This document shows, piece after piece, positions 24,639 through 34,186 of a stretch of 64,000 bases of DNA. The notes below the pieces were generated by a model, which was not told the origin of the DNA, did not search any database, and saw only the letters and a list, made by a program, of their open reading frames with translations. The position numbers were made by a program, and so were the translations under genes. The stretch is taken from NCBI GenBank assembly GCA_036171275.1, contig JAVHQT010000042.1:1-64000 (forward strand), read 5' to 3'. The stretch comes from PALSA-1006 sp036171275. Lineage in GTDB: Bacteria; Pseudomonadota; Gammaproteobacteria; Burkholderiales; Gallionellaceae. Within the stretch, counting starts at the first letter, position 1. The number at the start of each line of letters is the position of its first letter.

Positions 24639-25088
24639 ATGATTTGGAGGCCGAATGTGACGGTTGCTGCTGTCATTGAGCAAGCAGGGCAGTTTTTGCT
24701 GGTGGAAGAACACACTGCACAAGGGATTCGACTGAATCAACCCGCGGGACATTTAGAACCTGGTGAGTCGTTGCTCAATGCGGTGGTGCGTGAAACGTTA
24801 GAAGAATCTGCCTATCACTTTCAACCCGAATTTTTAATTGGTATTTATCGCTGGCACGCCAGTGAATCCGCCACGACATATTTACGTTTTGCCTTTGGCG
24901 GTCAAATTTTGACGCACGAAGCCAGTCGCCACCTAGACGAGGGCATTATTCAGGCCTTATGGCTTACGTCGGCCGAAATTCGTGCCAGTCAGGCGCGACA
25001 TCGCAGCCCACTTATTTTGCGGTGCGTGGAAGATTATCTCGCCGGAAACCGCCATCCATTAGAACTGCTGGTTGACTATCGTGAATAG
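24639..25088 (+). CDS. nudJ: NUDIX hydrolase, NudJ-like
   Basis: This 149-aa protein has a NUDIX box GHLEPGESLLNAVVRETLEE (GX5EX7RE) that binds metal and pyrophosphate. The box ends EESA instead of the usual EEXG, a small variation also found in NudJ. NudJ removes phosphate from HMP-PP, and thiamine or nucleotide pyrophosphates are possible substrates. Location before mnmA-purB matches the enterobacterial nudJ position. The start ATG has TGAGG upstream. Confidence 0.85.
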   Translation: MIWRPNVTVAAVIEQAGQFLLVEEHTAQGIRLNQPAGHLEPGESLLNAVVRETLEESAYHFQPEFLIGIYRWHASESATTYLRFAFGGQILTHEASRHLDEGIIQALWLTSAEIRASQARHRSPLILRCVEDYLAGNRHPLELLVDYRE

Positions 25089-25143
25089 AAATTGCTGATA
25101 AATTGGTCATGCCAGTGCATGGCTTAATGCAAAAAAATATAAT

Positions 25144-25156
25144 AATCAATTAGTTA
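25144..25156 (+). promoter_or_regulatory. IHF-like site upstream of mnmA
   Basis: AATCAATTAGTTA fits the IHF consensus WATCARNNNNTTR with A-rich sequence on its left side. It lies in the 235-bp gap between nudJ and mnmA. Confidence 0.4.
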
Positions 25157-25323
25157 AACTATAGTCGGCCGCGGCTGAACGAACAATTCAGCTCGTCTTC
25201 AAACAGTATTTTAGGACTTTCGCCGAACGTACATGACGAAAACAGAAACACTCAGTGTTAAACTTGCCGTTCATTAGCACCCTCAAATCAACTTAACATT
25301 CCTTAGTCAATAGAAATCCTAAA

Positions 25324-26424
25324 GTGAAACCCAGCTCTAAAACTTGCGTAGTCGTTGGAATGTCTGGCGGCGTGGATTCCTCGGTGACGGCACTGCTGCT
25401 AAAACAGCAGGGCTTTCAGGTTATTGGCTTATTTATGAAAAACTGGGAGGACGATGACGATAGTGAATACTGTTCGTCGCGCCAAGATTTGCTGGATGCG
25501 GTTTCAGTGGCCGACACGATTGGCATTCCAATCGAAGCGGTGAATTTTTCTAGAGAATATAAAAACCGCGTGTTTAGTTATTTTTTGCGCGAATATCAAG
25601 CCGGCCGCACGCCGAATCCTGATATTTTATGTAATGCGGAAATTAAATTTAAAGCCTTTCTTGATCATGCCATGCGGTTAGGCGCGGATTTCATTGCGAC
25701 CGGACATTATGCGCAAGTGCGCGAAAAAGAAGGACAGTTTCTGCTGTTAAAAGCGCAAGATGCTAGTAAAGATCAAAGCTATTTTTTGCATAGACTGAAT
25801 CAGTCTCAATTATCTAAGTCAATGTTTCCATTGGGAAAAATTTTAAAATCCGAAGTGCGCAAAATAGCAGAGCGGCATCAGTTATCGAACTATGCCAAAA
25901 AAGATAGCACCGGAATTTGCTTTATTGGGGAACGTCCTTTTCGAGAATTTTTGTCACGCTATTTGCCCGCAGAGCCTGGCGATATGTTGACACCGGAAGG
26001 GGAAAAAGTGGGGCGACACCTGGGTTTGTCTTTTTACACCATTGGTCAACGGCAAGGGCTAGGCATAGGCGGAGCAAAAGCACGTAATGGCGAGCCTTGG
26101 TTCGTGGCGGGAAAAAATATTGCATTAAATCAGCTAGTTGTCGTGCAAGGGCATGAGCATCCTGCGTTGCTCAGTTCGCAATTAACCGCGCTGGATATGC
26201 ACTGGATTGCCGGGCAAGCACCGGACATGGCGCGAGGTTACGCAGCAAAAACCCGTTATCGGCAAGCCGATGCCGCTTGTCACTTTACTTTTTCCACCTC
26301 AGCCAGTGCTGAATTTACGTTTGAGCAACCGCAATGGGCGGTGACGCCTGGGCAGTCGGTGGTGGTATATGACGGTGAAATTTGTTTGGGCGGTGGGATA
26401 ATTGAGCAGGCTTTGCCCCTGTGA
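25324..26424 (+). CDS. mnmA: tRNA 2-thiouridylase MnmA
   Basis: This 366-aa enzyme makes 2-thiouridine at position 34 of tRNA. It has the PP-loop SGGVDSSV (near residue 14), the catalytic cysteine in NPDILCNAEIKF and the second cysteine in GICFIGERPF, both needed for sulfur transfer from TusE. The C-terminal domain is present. It starts with GTG at 25324. In enteric bacteria hflD lies next; here it is absent and purB follows after 378 bp. Confidence 0.96.
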   Translation: MKPSSKTCVVVGMSGGVDSSVTALLLKQQGFQVIGLFMKNWEDDDDSEYCSSRQDLLDAVSVADTIGIPIEAVNFSREYKNRVFSYFLREYQAGRTPNPDILCNAEIKFKAFLDHAMRLGADFIATGHYAQVREKEGQFLLLKAQDASKDQSYFLHRLNQSQLSKSMFPLGKILKSEVRKIAERHQLSNYAKKDSTGICFIGERPFREFLSRYLPAEPGDMLTPEGEKVGRHLGLSFYTIGQRQGLGIGGAKARNGEPWFVAGKNIALNQLVVVQGHEHPALLSSQLTALDMHWIAGQAPDMARGYAAKTRYRQADAACHFTFSTSASAEFTFEQPQWAVTPGQSVVVYDGEICLGGGIIEQALPL

Positions 26425-26802
26425 AAACGGGCTGCAATACTGCCGTCGCGTCAATTAGCCTAGAAGCTGTCGCTGAACGTGCAATACGCTAAGCAGCGAA
26501 TCACCCAACGGGTGAGTGTGAATAATCAACTCAATTTGTTTCGGTTCATTGGTTTGCGGTCGCTATCGATTGGTCAACTGAGATTGCTAGGATTATTCAC
26601 GAGGCTTGGGTGATTCGCGTAAAATGCGTGCTTTTGGCTTGAGTCAGTCGCTGAACGTTAAATTGATATCGCGAAGAGCGCTTAGCTAAAATAACTTTTC
26701 ACCTTGGTTATTTAGGCGATGCTCTTATTTTTTCGTGTTCGCCAAGCTTTGAAAATCAAATTTTTAGAAGCACATTCGAACCCATTTTATTAGGAAATTA
26801 GC
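26425..26802. other. Intergenic region between mnmA and purB
   Basis: No gene and no recognisable hflD fragment. A segment at 26477-26578 is a diverged copy of 37907-38007 (shared core ACGTGCAATACGCTAAG, then GTTTC-GTTCAT, then ATCGA-TGGTCAAC). The purB promoter should be in the right part. Confidence 0.6.
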
Positions 26803-28167
26803 ATGTCTGAACTTACTGCGCTTTCGCCGCTTGATGGTAGATATAGTAATAAAATCAATAAGTTACGTGATTATTTTAGCGAATTTGGCTTGATTCGTTA
26901 TCGTGTTCTGATTGAAATTGAATGGCTTAAAAGGCTTAGCTTAGAAGCGCAGATTGTTGAATTACCTCCTTTTTCAGCTGCAACCCTTGCTCAGCTCGAT
27001 GGCTTGGCCGCAGAATTTTGCGAAGCAGACGCGGAAGAAATTAAAATCATTGAACGTCGCACCAACCATGACGTGAAGGCCATTGAATACTGGTTGCGCG
27101 AGCAGTTGGCGACGAATCCTGAAACGGCTGCTGCGCTGGAATTTATTCACTTTGCGTGCACCTCGGAAGACATTAATAATTTAAGCCATGCGCTGATGTT
27201 AAAAAATGGCCGCGATGTCGTCATTATGCCCGCGCTGACCGCCATTACTGAACGTCTGCGCGAGTTGGCACATCAATTGGCGGACGTGCCAATGTTGTGC
27301 CGCACGCACGGGCAAACTGCGACGCCGAGTACGCTGGGCAAAGAAATGGCAAACGTGGTGTATCGATTGCAACGCGCGCAAGGTGCCATTGCGCAAGTCG
27401 AAATGATGGGCAAAATCAACGGCGCAGTCGGCAATTACAATGCGCATTTCAGTGCTTATCCAAAGGTGGATTGGGCGGCGCTGGCGCAAAGTTTTGTAAC
27501 GAATTTTGGACTGACGTTTAATCCTTACACCATTCAGATTGAGCCGCACGATTACATGGCAGAGTTGTACGACGCACTGGCGCGTTGCAACACAATTTTG
27601 ATTGACCTGAATCGTGATATTTGGGGATACATTTCGCTCGGTTACTTCAAGCAAAAAGTGATCGCCGGCGAGGTGGGTTCTTCCACGATGCCGCACAAAG
27701 TCAATCCGATTGACTTCGAAAATGCGGAAGGAAATTTAGGGCTTGCCAATGCGCTACTCAACTATTTGTCTGAAAAACTGCCAATTTCGCGATGGCAACG
27801 CGACCTGACTGATTCCACCGTGTTACGGAATATGGGGGTGGCGTTTGGGCACAGTTTATTGGCGTATGAATCGTGCTTGAAAGGCTTGAACAAACTGGAA
27901 GCGAATCAACTTCGCATGGCGGAAGATTTGGATAATAGCTGGGAAGTGCTGGCCGAACCGATTCAAACCGTGATGCGCCGCTACAATATTGAAAACGCTT
28001 ACGATAAATTGAAAGCATTGACCCGTGGTCAAAACGGTATTAACCGTGAAAGTTTGAACCAATTCATTCAGTCGCTAGCCATTCCTGATACCGAAAAACA
28101 ACGCCTAAGCGAACTTTCGCCGGCAACCTATTTGGGGTTGGCTGTTCAATTAGCCAAAGCAATCTAG
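26803..28167 (+). CDS. purB: Adenylosuccinate lyase
   Basis: This 454-aa fumarase-superfamily enzyme acts twice in purine synthesis, splitting SAICAR and adenylosuccinate with release of fumarate. Conserved parts include HFACTSEDINNLSHA, RTHGQTATPSTLG (catalytic His) and the signature loop GSSTMPHKVNPIDFENAEGN with the catalytic serine. Length is normal. It is a single gene here, with mnmA upstream. Confidence 0.97.
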   Translation: MSELTALSPLDGRYSNKINKLRDYFSEFGLIRYRVLIEIEWLKRLSLEAQIVELPPFSAATLAQLDGLAAEFCEADAEEIKIIERRTNHDVKAIEYWLREQLATNPETAAALEFIHFACTSEDINNLSHALMLKNGRDVVIMPALTAITERLRELAHQLADVPMLCRTHGQTATPSTLGKEMANVVYRLQRAQGAIAQVEMMGKINGAVGNYNAHFSAYPKVDWAALAQSFVTNFGLTFNPYTIQIEPHDYMAELYDALARCNTILIDLNRDIWGYISLGYFKQKVIAGEVGSSTMPHKVNPIDFENAEGNLGLANALLNYLSEKLPISRWQRDLTDSTVLRNMGVAFGHSLLAYESCLKGLNKLEANQLRMAEDLDNSWEVLAEPIQTVMRRYNIENAYDKLKALTRGQNGINRESLNQFIQSLAIPDTEKQRLSELSPATYLGLAVQLAKAI

Positions 28168-28480
28168 GGCAGCGCTGAATGCGTCAACTGTTCGTCCTAA
28201 GTTCTTCGACTAGCCGAGGCGAGACTTGTCAAAGCCGAGCCCTTGCGGGCGTACTCCGAACGGAATATCAGTGCCGCCCTAAAATTTTGCAGGAAGAGGG
28301 CATTGCAGTTGAGCCAAGGGTTTTAATCGGCAGTAAAAAAGCAGCGCCTGTTTTCATTGTGAGTCTGTCGGTGCAAGCATAAAGCAAAAAAAGCTTAATA
28401 ATCAACAGGTTACGTTAATAGATGTACAGTGCCGGCGTTAAATGGGGTATTCTAAAAGACTGGTTTTTTGATCCAAAATT
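28168..28480. other. Intergenic region with a degenerate REP-like element and IHF-like site
   Basis: 28186-28262 contains CTGTTCGTCCTAAGTTC and CTCCGAACGG in a decayed REP-like palindrome. An IHF-like AATCAACAGGTTA is at 28400-28412. A short frame on the plus strand has no family match. No gene is supported. Confidence 0.5.
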
Positions 28481-29065
28481 TCATAAAACCCTAAATCCAA
28501 CCTTGTTAAGCATGGCGATGAGACGAATTAACGGCAATCCAATCAAAGCGTTGGGATCGTTGCTGTGAATTTTTTCAATGAGCGCAATCCCTAAACCCTC
28601 CGCTTTGGCGCTGCCAGCACAGTGATAAGGCTGATCTTTTTGAAGATAGTTTTCAATTTCTTGATCGCTAAAATTTCGGAAGCTGACGCGGGTTGGTATG
28701 ACCTCGGTTTGTTCAGTTTGATCGCGCGCATTGAGTAAAGTGAGTGCGCTATAAAAAGTCACCGTTTGGTTACGCATGGATTGTAATTGACGAACCGCGT
28801 TCACATGCGTCAGCGGCTTTCCTAACTGCACACCGTCTAATAGCGCCACTTGATCCGAGCCAATAATCAAGGCGTTAGGAAAGGCGTGAGCAACGGCGCG
28901 CGCTTTAAGTTGAGAAAGGCGCGTTGAAGTGTGTTCGGCGGTTTCATTGTGGAGCGGAGTTTCGTCCACTTGAGGGGGGGCGCATTCAAAAGGAATTTGT
29001 AATAGGGCTAATTGTTGCTTCCGGTAGGGGGAAGTGGATGCAAGGATGAGTGGTTGCGCATTCAA
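28481..29065 (-). CDS. maf: Maf/YceF nucleotide pyrophosphatase (7-methyl-GTP type)
   Basis: This 194-aa Maf-family enzyme hydrolyses modified nucleoside triphosphates to prevent misincorporation. It begins LILASTSPYRKQQLALL and has the IGSDQVALLDG and YHCAGSAKAEGLG segments; the SxxR and DQ motifs are conserved. The position next to yceD-rpmF matches E. coli yceF, which prefers 7-methyl-GTP. It runs opposite to the fab cluster, so the two share a divergent promoter region. Confidence 0.93.
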   Translation of the reverse strand: MNAQPLILASTSPYRKQQLALLQIPFECAPPQVDETPLHNETAEHTSTRLSQLKARAVAHAFPNALIIGSDQVALLDGVQLGKPLTHVNAVRQLQSMRNQTVTFYSALTLLNARDQTEQTEVIPTRVSFRNFSDQEIENYLQKDQPYHCAGSAKAEGLGIALIEKIHSNDPNALIGLPLIRLIAMLNKVGFRVL

Positions 29066-29120
29066 GATAAACGGTTGCCTCTTTGACAGTCGGGGACGGA
29101 ATATATATCATGCGCGCCCT

Positions 29121-29603
29121 ATGAATGCACGACCTTTAATTGACAGTCTGAGTTTTGCCAGAAATGGCGAGGAAATAAGTGGAGAAGTTTTAATTGCTTC
29201 ATTGACTCGATTGCATGATTCCTTAACGCGAAAAGTTGGTTTGATTGATTTTCAAGTGCGGGGTAGGCAAGAAAAAAATCAGTGTTTCTTTGAAGTTAGT
29301 ATCAACGGAACTTTGTATTTGTGTTGTCAGCGTTGTCTCGGAGAGCTTAATTTTCCACTTTCAATTCACGTTCAGTTGCCATTATTGGCGGCGAATGTCT
29401 TAGCTGAGTTATCGGACAATATTGAGTTTGAAGATGCAATTGAGGCCAGTCAGCAATTGGATGTACTGGCGCTGATTGAAGACGAAATTTTGTTGGCGTT
29501 GCCGTTTGCGCCTAAACACGATGAAGAAAGCTGTCAACCAGCATTGAGTAGTTTAAAGCAATCAGTCAGTCCGTTTGCGGCGCTGGCGATTTTAAAGCAG
29601 TAA
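29121..29603 (+). CDS. yceD: 23S rRNA accumulation protein YceD
   Basis: This 160-aa DUF177 protein begins MNARPLIDSLSFARNG; a longer frame overlapping maf is less likely. It has CCQRCLGELNFPL near residue 75 and an acidic middle. YceD is needed for 23S rRNA accumulation and is cotranscribed with rpmF. The downstream rpmF starts after 27 bp. It is the first gene of the fatty-acid cluster. Confidence 0.9.
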   Translation: MNARPLIDSLSFARNGEEISGEVLIASLTRLHDSLTRKVGLIDFQVRGRQEKNQCFFEVSINGTLYLCCQRCLGELNFPLSIHVQLPLLAANVLAELSDNIEFEDAIEASQQLDVLALIEDEILLALPFAPKHDEESCQPALSSLKQSVSPFAALAILKQ

Positions 29604-29630
29604 TTATTTATTAGTTTTCAAGGAGTTATC

Positions 29631-29810
29631 ATGGCAGTGCAGCAAAATAAAAAATCCCCTTCTAAACGCGGTATGCATCGCGCACATGACTTTTTAACAG
29701 CCCCTTGTTTGGCGATTGAACCTGCAACCGGCGAACCTCATTTGCGTCATCACATTAGCCCTAGCGGTTACTATCGTGGCAAAAAAGTCGTTAAAACCAA
29801 GGCTGATTAA
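29631..29810 (+). CDS. rpmF: 50S ribosomal protein L32
   Basis: This 59-aa protein starts MAVQQNKKSPSKRGMHRAHD, the L32 signature, and ends GYYRGKKVVKTKAD. An AAGGAG SD precedes the ATG. It binds 23S rRNA. Its place between yceD and plsX is as expected. Confidence 0.97.
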   Translation: MAVQQNKKSPSKRGMHRAHDFLTAPCLAIEPATGEPHLRHHISPSGYYRGKKVVKTKAD

Positions 29811-29883
29811 GTCGATTGGATTTAACCACTGTCCATGCTGTTGCAGGACTTCGCGATGATGTATTTTTAGAAAGGATTGTCCT

Positions 29884-30915
29884 GTGGCTGTCAAAATAGC
29901 AGTTGATGTCATGGGCGGCGATCATGGTGTGCAGGTGACCCTGCCTGCCGCCTTGGCGTACTTGAAGAAAAATCCACACGACACAATAATTCTGGTTGGC
30001 TTGCCCGAAGCAATTCAGGCGCAGCTGACTGTGTTGGGTGCCTCGGTCTCTGATCATCTGCGAATTCATCCGGCTAGCGAACGTGTTGGGATGGACGAAT
30101 CGCCGCAAAGTGCCTTGCGCGGCAAAAAAGATTCCTCAATGCGTGTAGCCATTAACTTAGTTAAGGCTGCGGAAGCAGATGCATGCATCAGTGCGGGTAA
30201 TACCGGCGCACTAATGGCGACGGCACGCTATGTATTAAAAACCTTGCCTGGTATTGATCGTCCCGCAATCGCTTCCTTCTTGCCGACATCGAACGGCCAA
30301 GTTTGTATGCTAGATTTAGGGGCAAATGTGGATTGTTCGGCGCAACATTTGTTGCAGTTTGCCTTGATGGGCAGCACCTTGGTATCGGCGCTCGAGCATA
30401 AATCATCGCCCACGGTTGGTTTGCTAAACATTGGTACCGAAGACATTAAAGGCAACGACGTGGTGAAGCAAGCTGCGGAATTGTTACGCGCCAGTGATCT
30501 AAATTTCTATGGTAACGTCGAAGGTGATGATATTTTCAAAGGGGTCACAGATGTCGTGGTCTGCGATGGCTTTGTCGGTAATGTCGCACTCAAAACCGCT
30601 GAAGGGGTGGCAAAAATGATGGGCGGGTTTTTAAGCTCGGGCTTTAAGAAAAATATACTAACCAAATTGGCCGCGCTGATTTCTCTTCCAGTATTAACTG
30701 TTTTTAAACAACGGCTTGATCATCGTCGCTATAACGGTGCAAGTTTTCTTGGGCTAAAAGGCATCGTCGTAAAAAGTCACGGTTCGGCGGATTCTTTTGC
30801 GTTTTTATGCGCCCTTGAACGCGCGGCTGAAGAGGTGCGGGGCGGAATGTTAGACCACATCAGTGAACGAATAGAGCGCTGGCATTTAAATAATACGACT
30901 CAGGAGGGGCTGTGA
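29884..30915 (+). CDS. plsX: Phosphate acyltransferase PlsX
   Basis: This 343-aa protein makes acyl-phosphate from acyl-ACP for phospholipid synthesis. It has VDVMGGDHGVQVTLPAAL at the N-terminus and SAGNTGALMA near residue 100, both conserved. The start is GTG at 29884. The stop overlaps the fabH start codon (GTGA), indicating coupled translation with fatty acid initiation. Confidence 0.96.
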   Translation: MAVKIAVDVMGGDHGVQVTLPAALAYLKKNPHDTIILVGLPEAIQAQLTVLGASVSDHLRIHPASERVGMDESPQSALRGKKDSSMRVAINLVKAAEADACISAGNTGALMATARYVLKTLPGIDRPAIASFLPTSNGQVCMLDLGANVDCSAQHLLQFALMGSTLVSALEHKSSPTVGLLNIGTEDIKGNDVVKQAAELLRASDLNFYGNVEGDDIFKGVTDVVVCDGFVGNVALKTAEGVAKMMGGFLSSGFKKNILTKLAALISLPVLTVFKQRLDHRRYNGASFLGLKGIVVKSHGSADSFAFLCALERAAEEVRGGMLDHISERIERWHLNNTTQEGL

Positions 30916-31841
30916 TTTATTCCAAAATAATTGGCACAGGCAGTTACTTGCCCGCCAATGTTGTCACCAATTTCGATCTGGAAAAACGGATGGAAACCTC
31001 GCATGAGTGGATTTTTTCCCGCAGTGGCATTGCGGAACGGCACTTCGCGGCAGAAGATGAGGCGACTAGTGACTTGGCTTTTCATGCCTGTGAACGCGCC
31101 ATTGCTGCCGCTGGCATTGCCGTAGATGAGATTGATTTAATCATTGTCGGCACCACTTCGCCCGACATGGCATTCCCCAGCACCGCCTGTATTTTGCAAA
31201 ATAAGTTAGCGATGACCAGCGCTTGCCCCGCTTTTGACATTCAAGCGGTGTGTGGTGGATTCGTTTTCGCACTCAATACCGCCGATATGTACATTCGCGG
31301 CGGGCAAGCCAAAACAGCCTTGGTTGTCGGCGCTGATTCGCTGTCACGGCTGTTGAATTGGAACGATCGAACAACCAGTGTTTTATTTGGTGACGGTGCG
31401 GGCGCGGTGGTTTTACGCGCCAGCGAACAACCCGGCATTCTGGCCAGTAAGTTGCATTCGGATGGTAAACATCACGCCATGCTTAAAGCGAATCCGCTGA
31501 TTTGGATGGACGGGCCGGCGGTGTTTAAATTTGCGGTCAAGGTGTTGAGCGAAGTAGTCGAAGAATTGCTCGCCGAACAACAACTTTCAGCGACTGATAT
31601 TGATTGGTTAGTGCCACATCAAGCCAACATTCGCATTATCGAAGCGACCGCAAAAAAATTAGGCATGAACATGAATCATGTGGTGACCACTGTCGCTCAG
31701 CATGGCAACACTTCAGGTGCCTCCATTCCTTTAGCGCTTGACGCAGCAGTGCGGGATGGGCGAATTCAGCCGGGGCAAACAGTGCTAATTGAAGCAGTCG
31801 GTGCCGGTTTTACTTGGGGTGCGATGCTGATTCAGTTCTAG
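30912..31841 (+). CDS. fabH: 3-oxoacyl-ACP synthase III
   Basis: This 309-aa enzyme condenses acetyl-CoA with malonyl-ACP to begin fatty acid synthesis. The catalytic triad is visible: Cys in DIQAVCGGFVFAL, His in VPHQANIRI, Asn in QHGNTSGAS. It starts with GTG inside the plsX stop. The intergenic hairpin at 31847-31886 follows. Confidence 0.97.
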   Translation: MIYSKIIGTGSYLPANVVTNFDLEKRMETSHEWIFSRSGIAERHFAAEDEATSDLAFHACERAIAAAGIAVDEIDLIIVGTTSPDMAFPSTACILQNKLAMTSACPAFDIQAVCGGFVFALNTADMYIRGGQAKTALVVGADSLSRLLNWNDRTTSVLFGDGAGAVVLRASEQPGILASKLHSDGKHHAMLKANPLIWMDGPAVFKFAVKVLSEVVEELLAEQQLSATDIDWLVPHQANIRIIEATAKKLGMNMNHVVTTVAQHGNTSGASIPLALDAAVRDGRIQPGQTVLIEAVGAGFTWGAMLIQF

Positions 31842-31846
31842 AAAAA

Positions 31847-31886
31847 CGCCACTCTTTGAGCACGATTTTTTGCTTAAAGAGTGGCG
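31847..31886 (+). terminator. Strong hairpin between fabH and fabD
   Basis: CGCCACTCTTTGAGCA pairs with TGCTTAAAGAGTGGCG with one mismatch. There is no long T-run after it, so it may be an attenuator or RNA-processing site, not a full terminator. Confidence 0.6.
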
Positions 31887-31996
31887 CTGAATAAACCTGA
31901 TTCATCGGGCGGCACCTTGGGTTAGCGCGTTTATTTTCTGGTAAATTCCGCATTCAAAAATCAAAATTATTCAATAAAATCAAAGAGTTACATATA

Positions 31997-32941
31997 ATGG
32001 TTCATTTTTCTTTTGTTTTTCCGGGGCAGGGTTCGCAATCACAGGGCATGATGAACGGTTATGCTGATTTGCCAGTGGTGCGTGACACCTTTACCGAAGC
32101 GTCAGACCTGCTGCAACGGGATTTGTGGCAATTGGCGGCGGAAGGCAATGATGCCGAATTAAGCGCCACAGTGAATACGCAGCCTTTGATGTTGGCGGCG
32201 GGCGTGGCGGTGTATCGCGCTTGGCAATCTTTGGATGGCGCGCAACCGTCGTTAATGGCTGGACATAGTTTGGGTGAATACACTGCGTTGGTTGCCGCTG
32301 GTGCGCTGAGTTTTGCCGATGCGTTGCCGCTAGTGAAATATCGCGCCGAATGTATGCAAAACGCCGTGCCGGAGGGCGTGGGCGGCATGGCAGCGATTCT
32401 CGGTTTGGAAGACGATGCGGTGCGATCGCTTTGTGCGGAAGCGGCTCAAAATGAAGTGCTAGAAGCAGCAAATTTTAATTCGCCTGGGCAGGTGGTGATT
32501 GCCGGAAATCGCGCGGCAGTGGAACGCGGCATGGTGCTGGCAAAACAAAAAGGCGCAAAACGCGCGCTGATGTTGCCGATGAGCGTGCCGTCGCATTGCA
32601 GTTTGCAACAAGGTGCGGCGCAACAATTGCGCGATTATTTACAAACGGTTGCTGTACAAATTCCGACCATTCCGGTGTATCACAATGCTGACGTCGCTGT
32701 CTATAGCGATGCTGCGCAGATTAAAGACGCGTTGGTGCGGCAACTGTATTCGCCGGTGCGTTGGGTGGAAACGGTGCTTAAATTTGGACAGCTAGGCATG
32801 AAACATAATTTTGAATGTGCACCTGGTAAAGTGTTAGCTGGTTTGAATAAACGCATTGATACCCAGCAGCAAGCGTGGCCGTTAAATGACAGTGCTGCGT
32901 TGCAATCTGTCTTGGCTGCTCTGGCTGAAAAAAAGGAATAA
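31997..32941 (+). CDS. fabD: Malonyl-CoA:ACP transacylase
   Basis: This 314-aa enzyme moves malonyl groups from CoA to ACP. It has the FPGQGSQ start, GHSLGEY with the catalytic serine (near residue 92), and the active-site His around VPSHCSLQ. It follows fabH and precedes fabG by 4 bp, in standard order. The overall length matches the family. Confidence 0.97.
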   Translation: MVHFSFVFPGQGSQSQGMMNGYADLPVVRDTFTEASDLLQRDLWQLAAEGNDAELSATVNTQPLMLAAGVAVYRAWQSLDGAQPSLMAGHSLGEYTALVAAGALSFADALPLVKYRAECMQNAVPEGVGGMAAILGLEDDAVRSLCAEAAQNEVLEAANFNSPGQVVIAGNRAAVERGMVLAKQKGAKRALMLPMSVPSHCSLQQGAAQQLRDYLQTVAVQIPTIPVYHNADVAVYSDAAQIKDALVRQLYSPVRWVETVLKFGQLGMKHNFECAPGKVLAGLNKRIDTQQQAWPLNDSAALQSVLAALAEKKE

Positions 32942-32945
32942 AATC

Positions 32946-33689
32946 ATGGTGTTACAAGGGCAAATAGCATTAGTAACCGGCGCTTCGCGCGGCATTGGCC
33001 AAGCGATTGCGCTCGAATTAGGCAAGCAAGGCGCAACCGTGATTGGCACGGCAACCACTGAAGCGGGTGCGCAAGCGATTAGCACTTATCTGGCGGCGGC
33101 GGGCGTAACCGGACAAGGATATGCCCTAAATGTGAATGGCGTGGCGCAAACCGAACAGGTTTTGGCGGAGCTACGCAAAGCCTTTGGCGAAATTTCTATT
33201 TTGGTGAATAACGCCGGCATGACTAAAGATAATTTGCTGGCGCGGATGTCGGATGAAGAATGGGACGAGGTGTTGACCACTAATTTGAAATCGGTGTTTC
33301 GACTTAGTCGCGCCGTGTTGCGCGGCATGATGAAGGCGCGTGCTGGGCGCATTATCAATATTTCTTCGGTGGTGGGCAGTAGTGGCAATCCTGGGCAAAC
33401 CAACTATGCTGCGTCCAAAGCCGGCATGATTGGCTTTAGCAAATCACTCGCCCAAGAAATTGGTAGCCGCAACATTACCGTCAATTGCGTGGCGCCGGGC
33501 TTTATAGATACCGACATGACACACGCTTTAAGCGCAGAACAGCGGGCGAAATTAGTAGAATCTGTTCCCCTGAAACGCTTAGGACAGCCAGCCGATATTG
33601 CCACTGCAGTGGCTTTTTTGGCGAGCCCTAGCGCCGCGTACATTACCGGAGCAACCTTGCCGGTTAATGGTGGAATGTATATGGCTTAA
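32946..33689 (+). CDS. fabG: 3-oxoacyl-ACP reductase
   Basis: This 247-aa short-chain dehydrogenase reduces 3-oxoacyl-ACP with NADPH. It has the cofactor motif TGASRGIGQ, NNAG, the catalytic Ser in ISSVVGSSG and the Tyr-Lys pair in YAASKAG. The ATG at 32946 is chosen; an upstream start would sit in fabD. It ends GGMYMA, a normal FabG end. Confidence 0.97.
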   Translation: MVLQGQIALVTGASRGIGQAIALELGKQGATVIGTATTEAGAQAISTYLAAAGVTGQGYALNVNGVAQTEQVLAELRKAFGEISILVNNAGMTKDNLLARMSDEEWDEVLTTNLKSVFRLSRAVLRGMMKARAGRIINISSVVGSSGNPGQTNYAASKAGMIGFSKSLAQEIGSRNITVNCVAPGFIDTDMTHALSAEQRAKLVESVPLKRLGQPADIATAVAFLASPSAAYITGATLPVNGGMYMA

Positions 33690-33771
33690 TCTAGCTGTTT
33701 GGAATTTGGCGCGAGTTTGATAGAATGCACGCGCTGTTTTGGAATTTTTAATTTAACTAGGGAGTAATAAA

Positions 33772-34008
33772 ATGTCGAATATCGAACAACGTGTCAAAAA
33801 AATCGTCGCAGAACAATTGGGCGTCAATGAAGCTGAAGTTAAAAATGAATCTTCATTTGTCAATGACTTGGGCGCAGATTCTTTGGATACCGTTGAATTG
33901 GTGATGGCGCTGGAAGAAGAATTTGGCGTTGAAATTCCTGATGAAGATGCAGAAAAAATCACCTCCGTCCAGCAAGCAATTGACTACGTAAACGCACATC
34001 CTAAGTAA
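33772..34008 (+). CDS. acpP: Acyl carrier protein
   Basis: This 78-aa acidic protein carries the phosphopantetheine attachment serine in GADSLDTVELVMALEE. It shuttles acyl chains among Fab enzymes. An AGGGAG-type SD precedes the ATG. The upstream 82 bp may hold its own promoter, as is common for acpP. Confidence 0.98.
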   Translation: MSNIEQRVKKIVAEQLGVNEAEVKNESSFVNDLGADSLDTVELVMALEEEFGVEIPDEDAEKITSVQQAIDYVNAHPK

Positions 34009-34026
34009 TTTATAAAAGCACTGATT

Positions 34027-34071
34027 AAATCAGTCGTTCGCCCTAAGTTCGCCTGAGAGTGAATTTTAAAC
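34027..34071 (+). repeat. Degenerate REP-like segment after acpP
   Basis: AAATCAGTCGTTCGCCC and a following GAATTTTAAAC are echoed at 40062-40106 (AAATCAATCGTTCGCC, GAATTTAAAC). Both lie in intergenic DNA and resemble a decayed copy of the REP-like palindrome at 51521. Confidence 0.45.
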
Positions 34072-34186
34072 ATAAAAGCTTAAAGCTTATTTCGGATCAG
34101 GTTTGCAGAATTTGTACTGCAAAAATATGCCAAGCTTGAATGAATTAGTAGCAGTCGCTTTCTTCTAAAAAATAGTGGAGTTCAAA

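Noticed and set aside
26425..26802. Possible hflD remnant between mnmA and purB
   Set aside because: No HflD-like peptide in any frame; absence of hflD is more likely ancestral.
28179..28382. 67-codon plus-strand frame after purB
   Set aside because: Overlaps a decayed REP-like element; its C-terminal part looked protein-like but matched nothing known.
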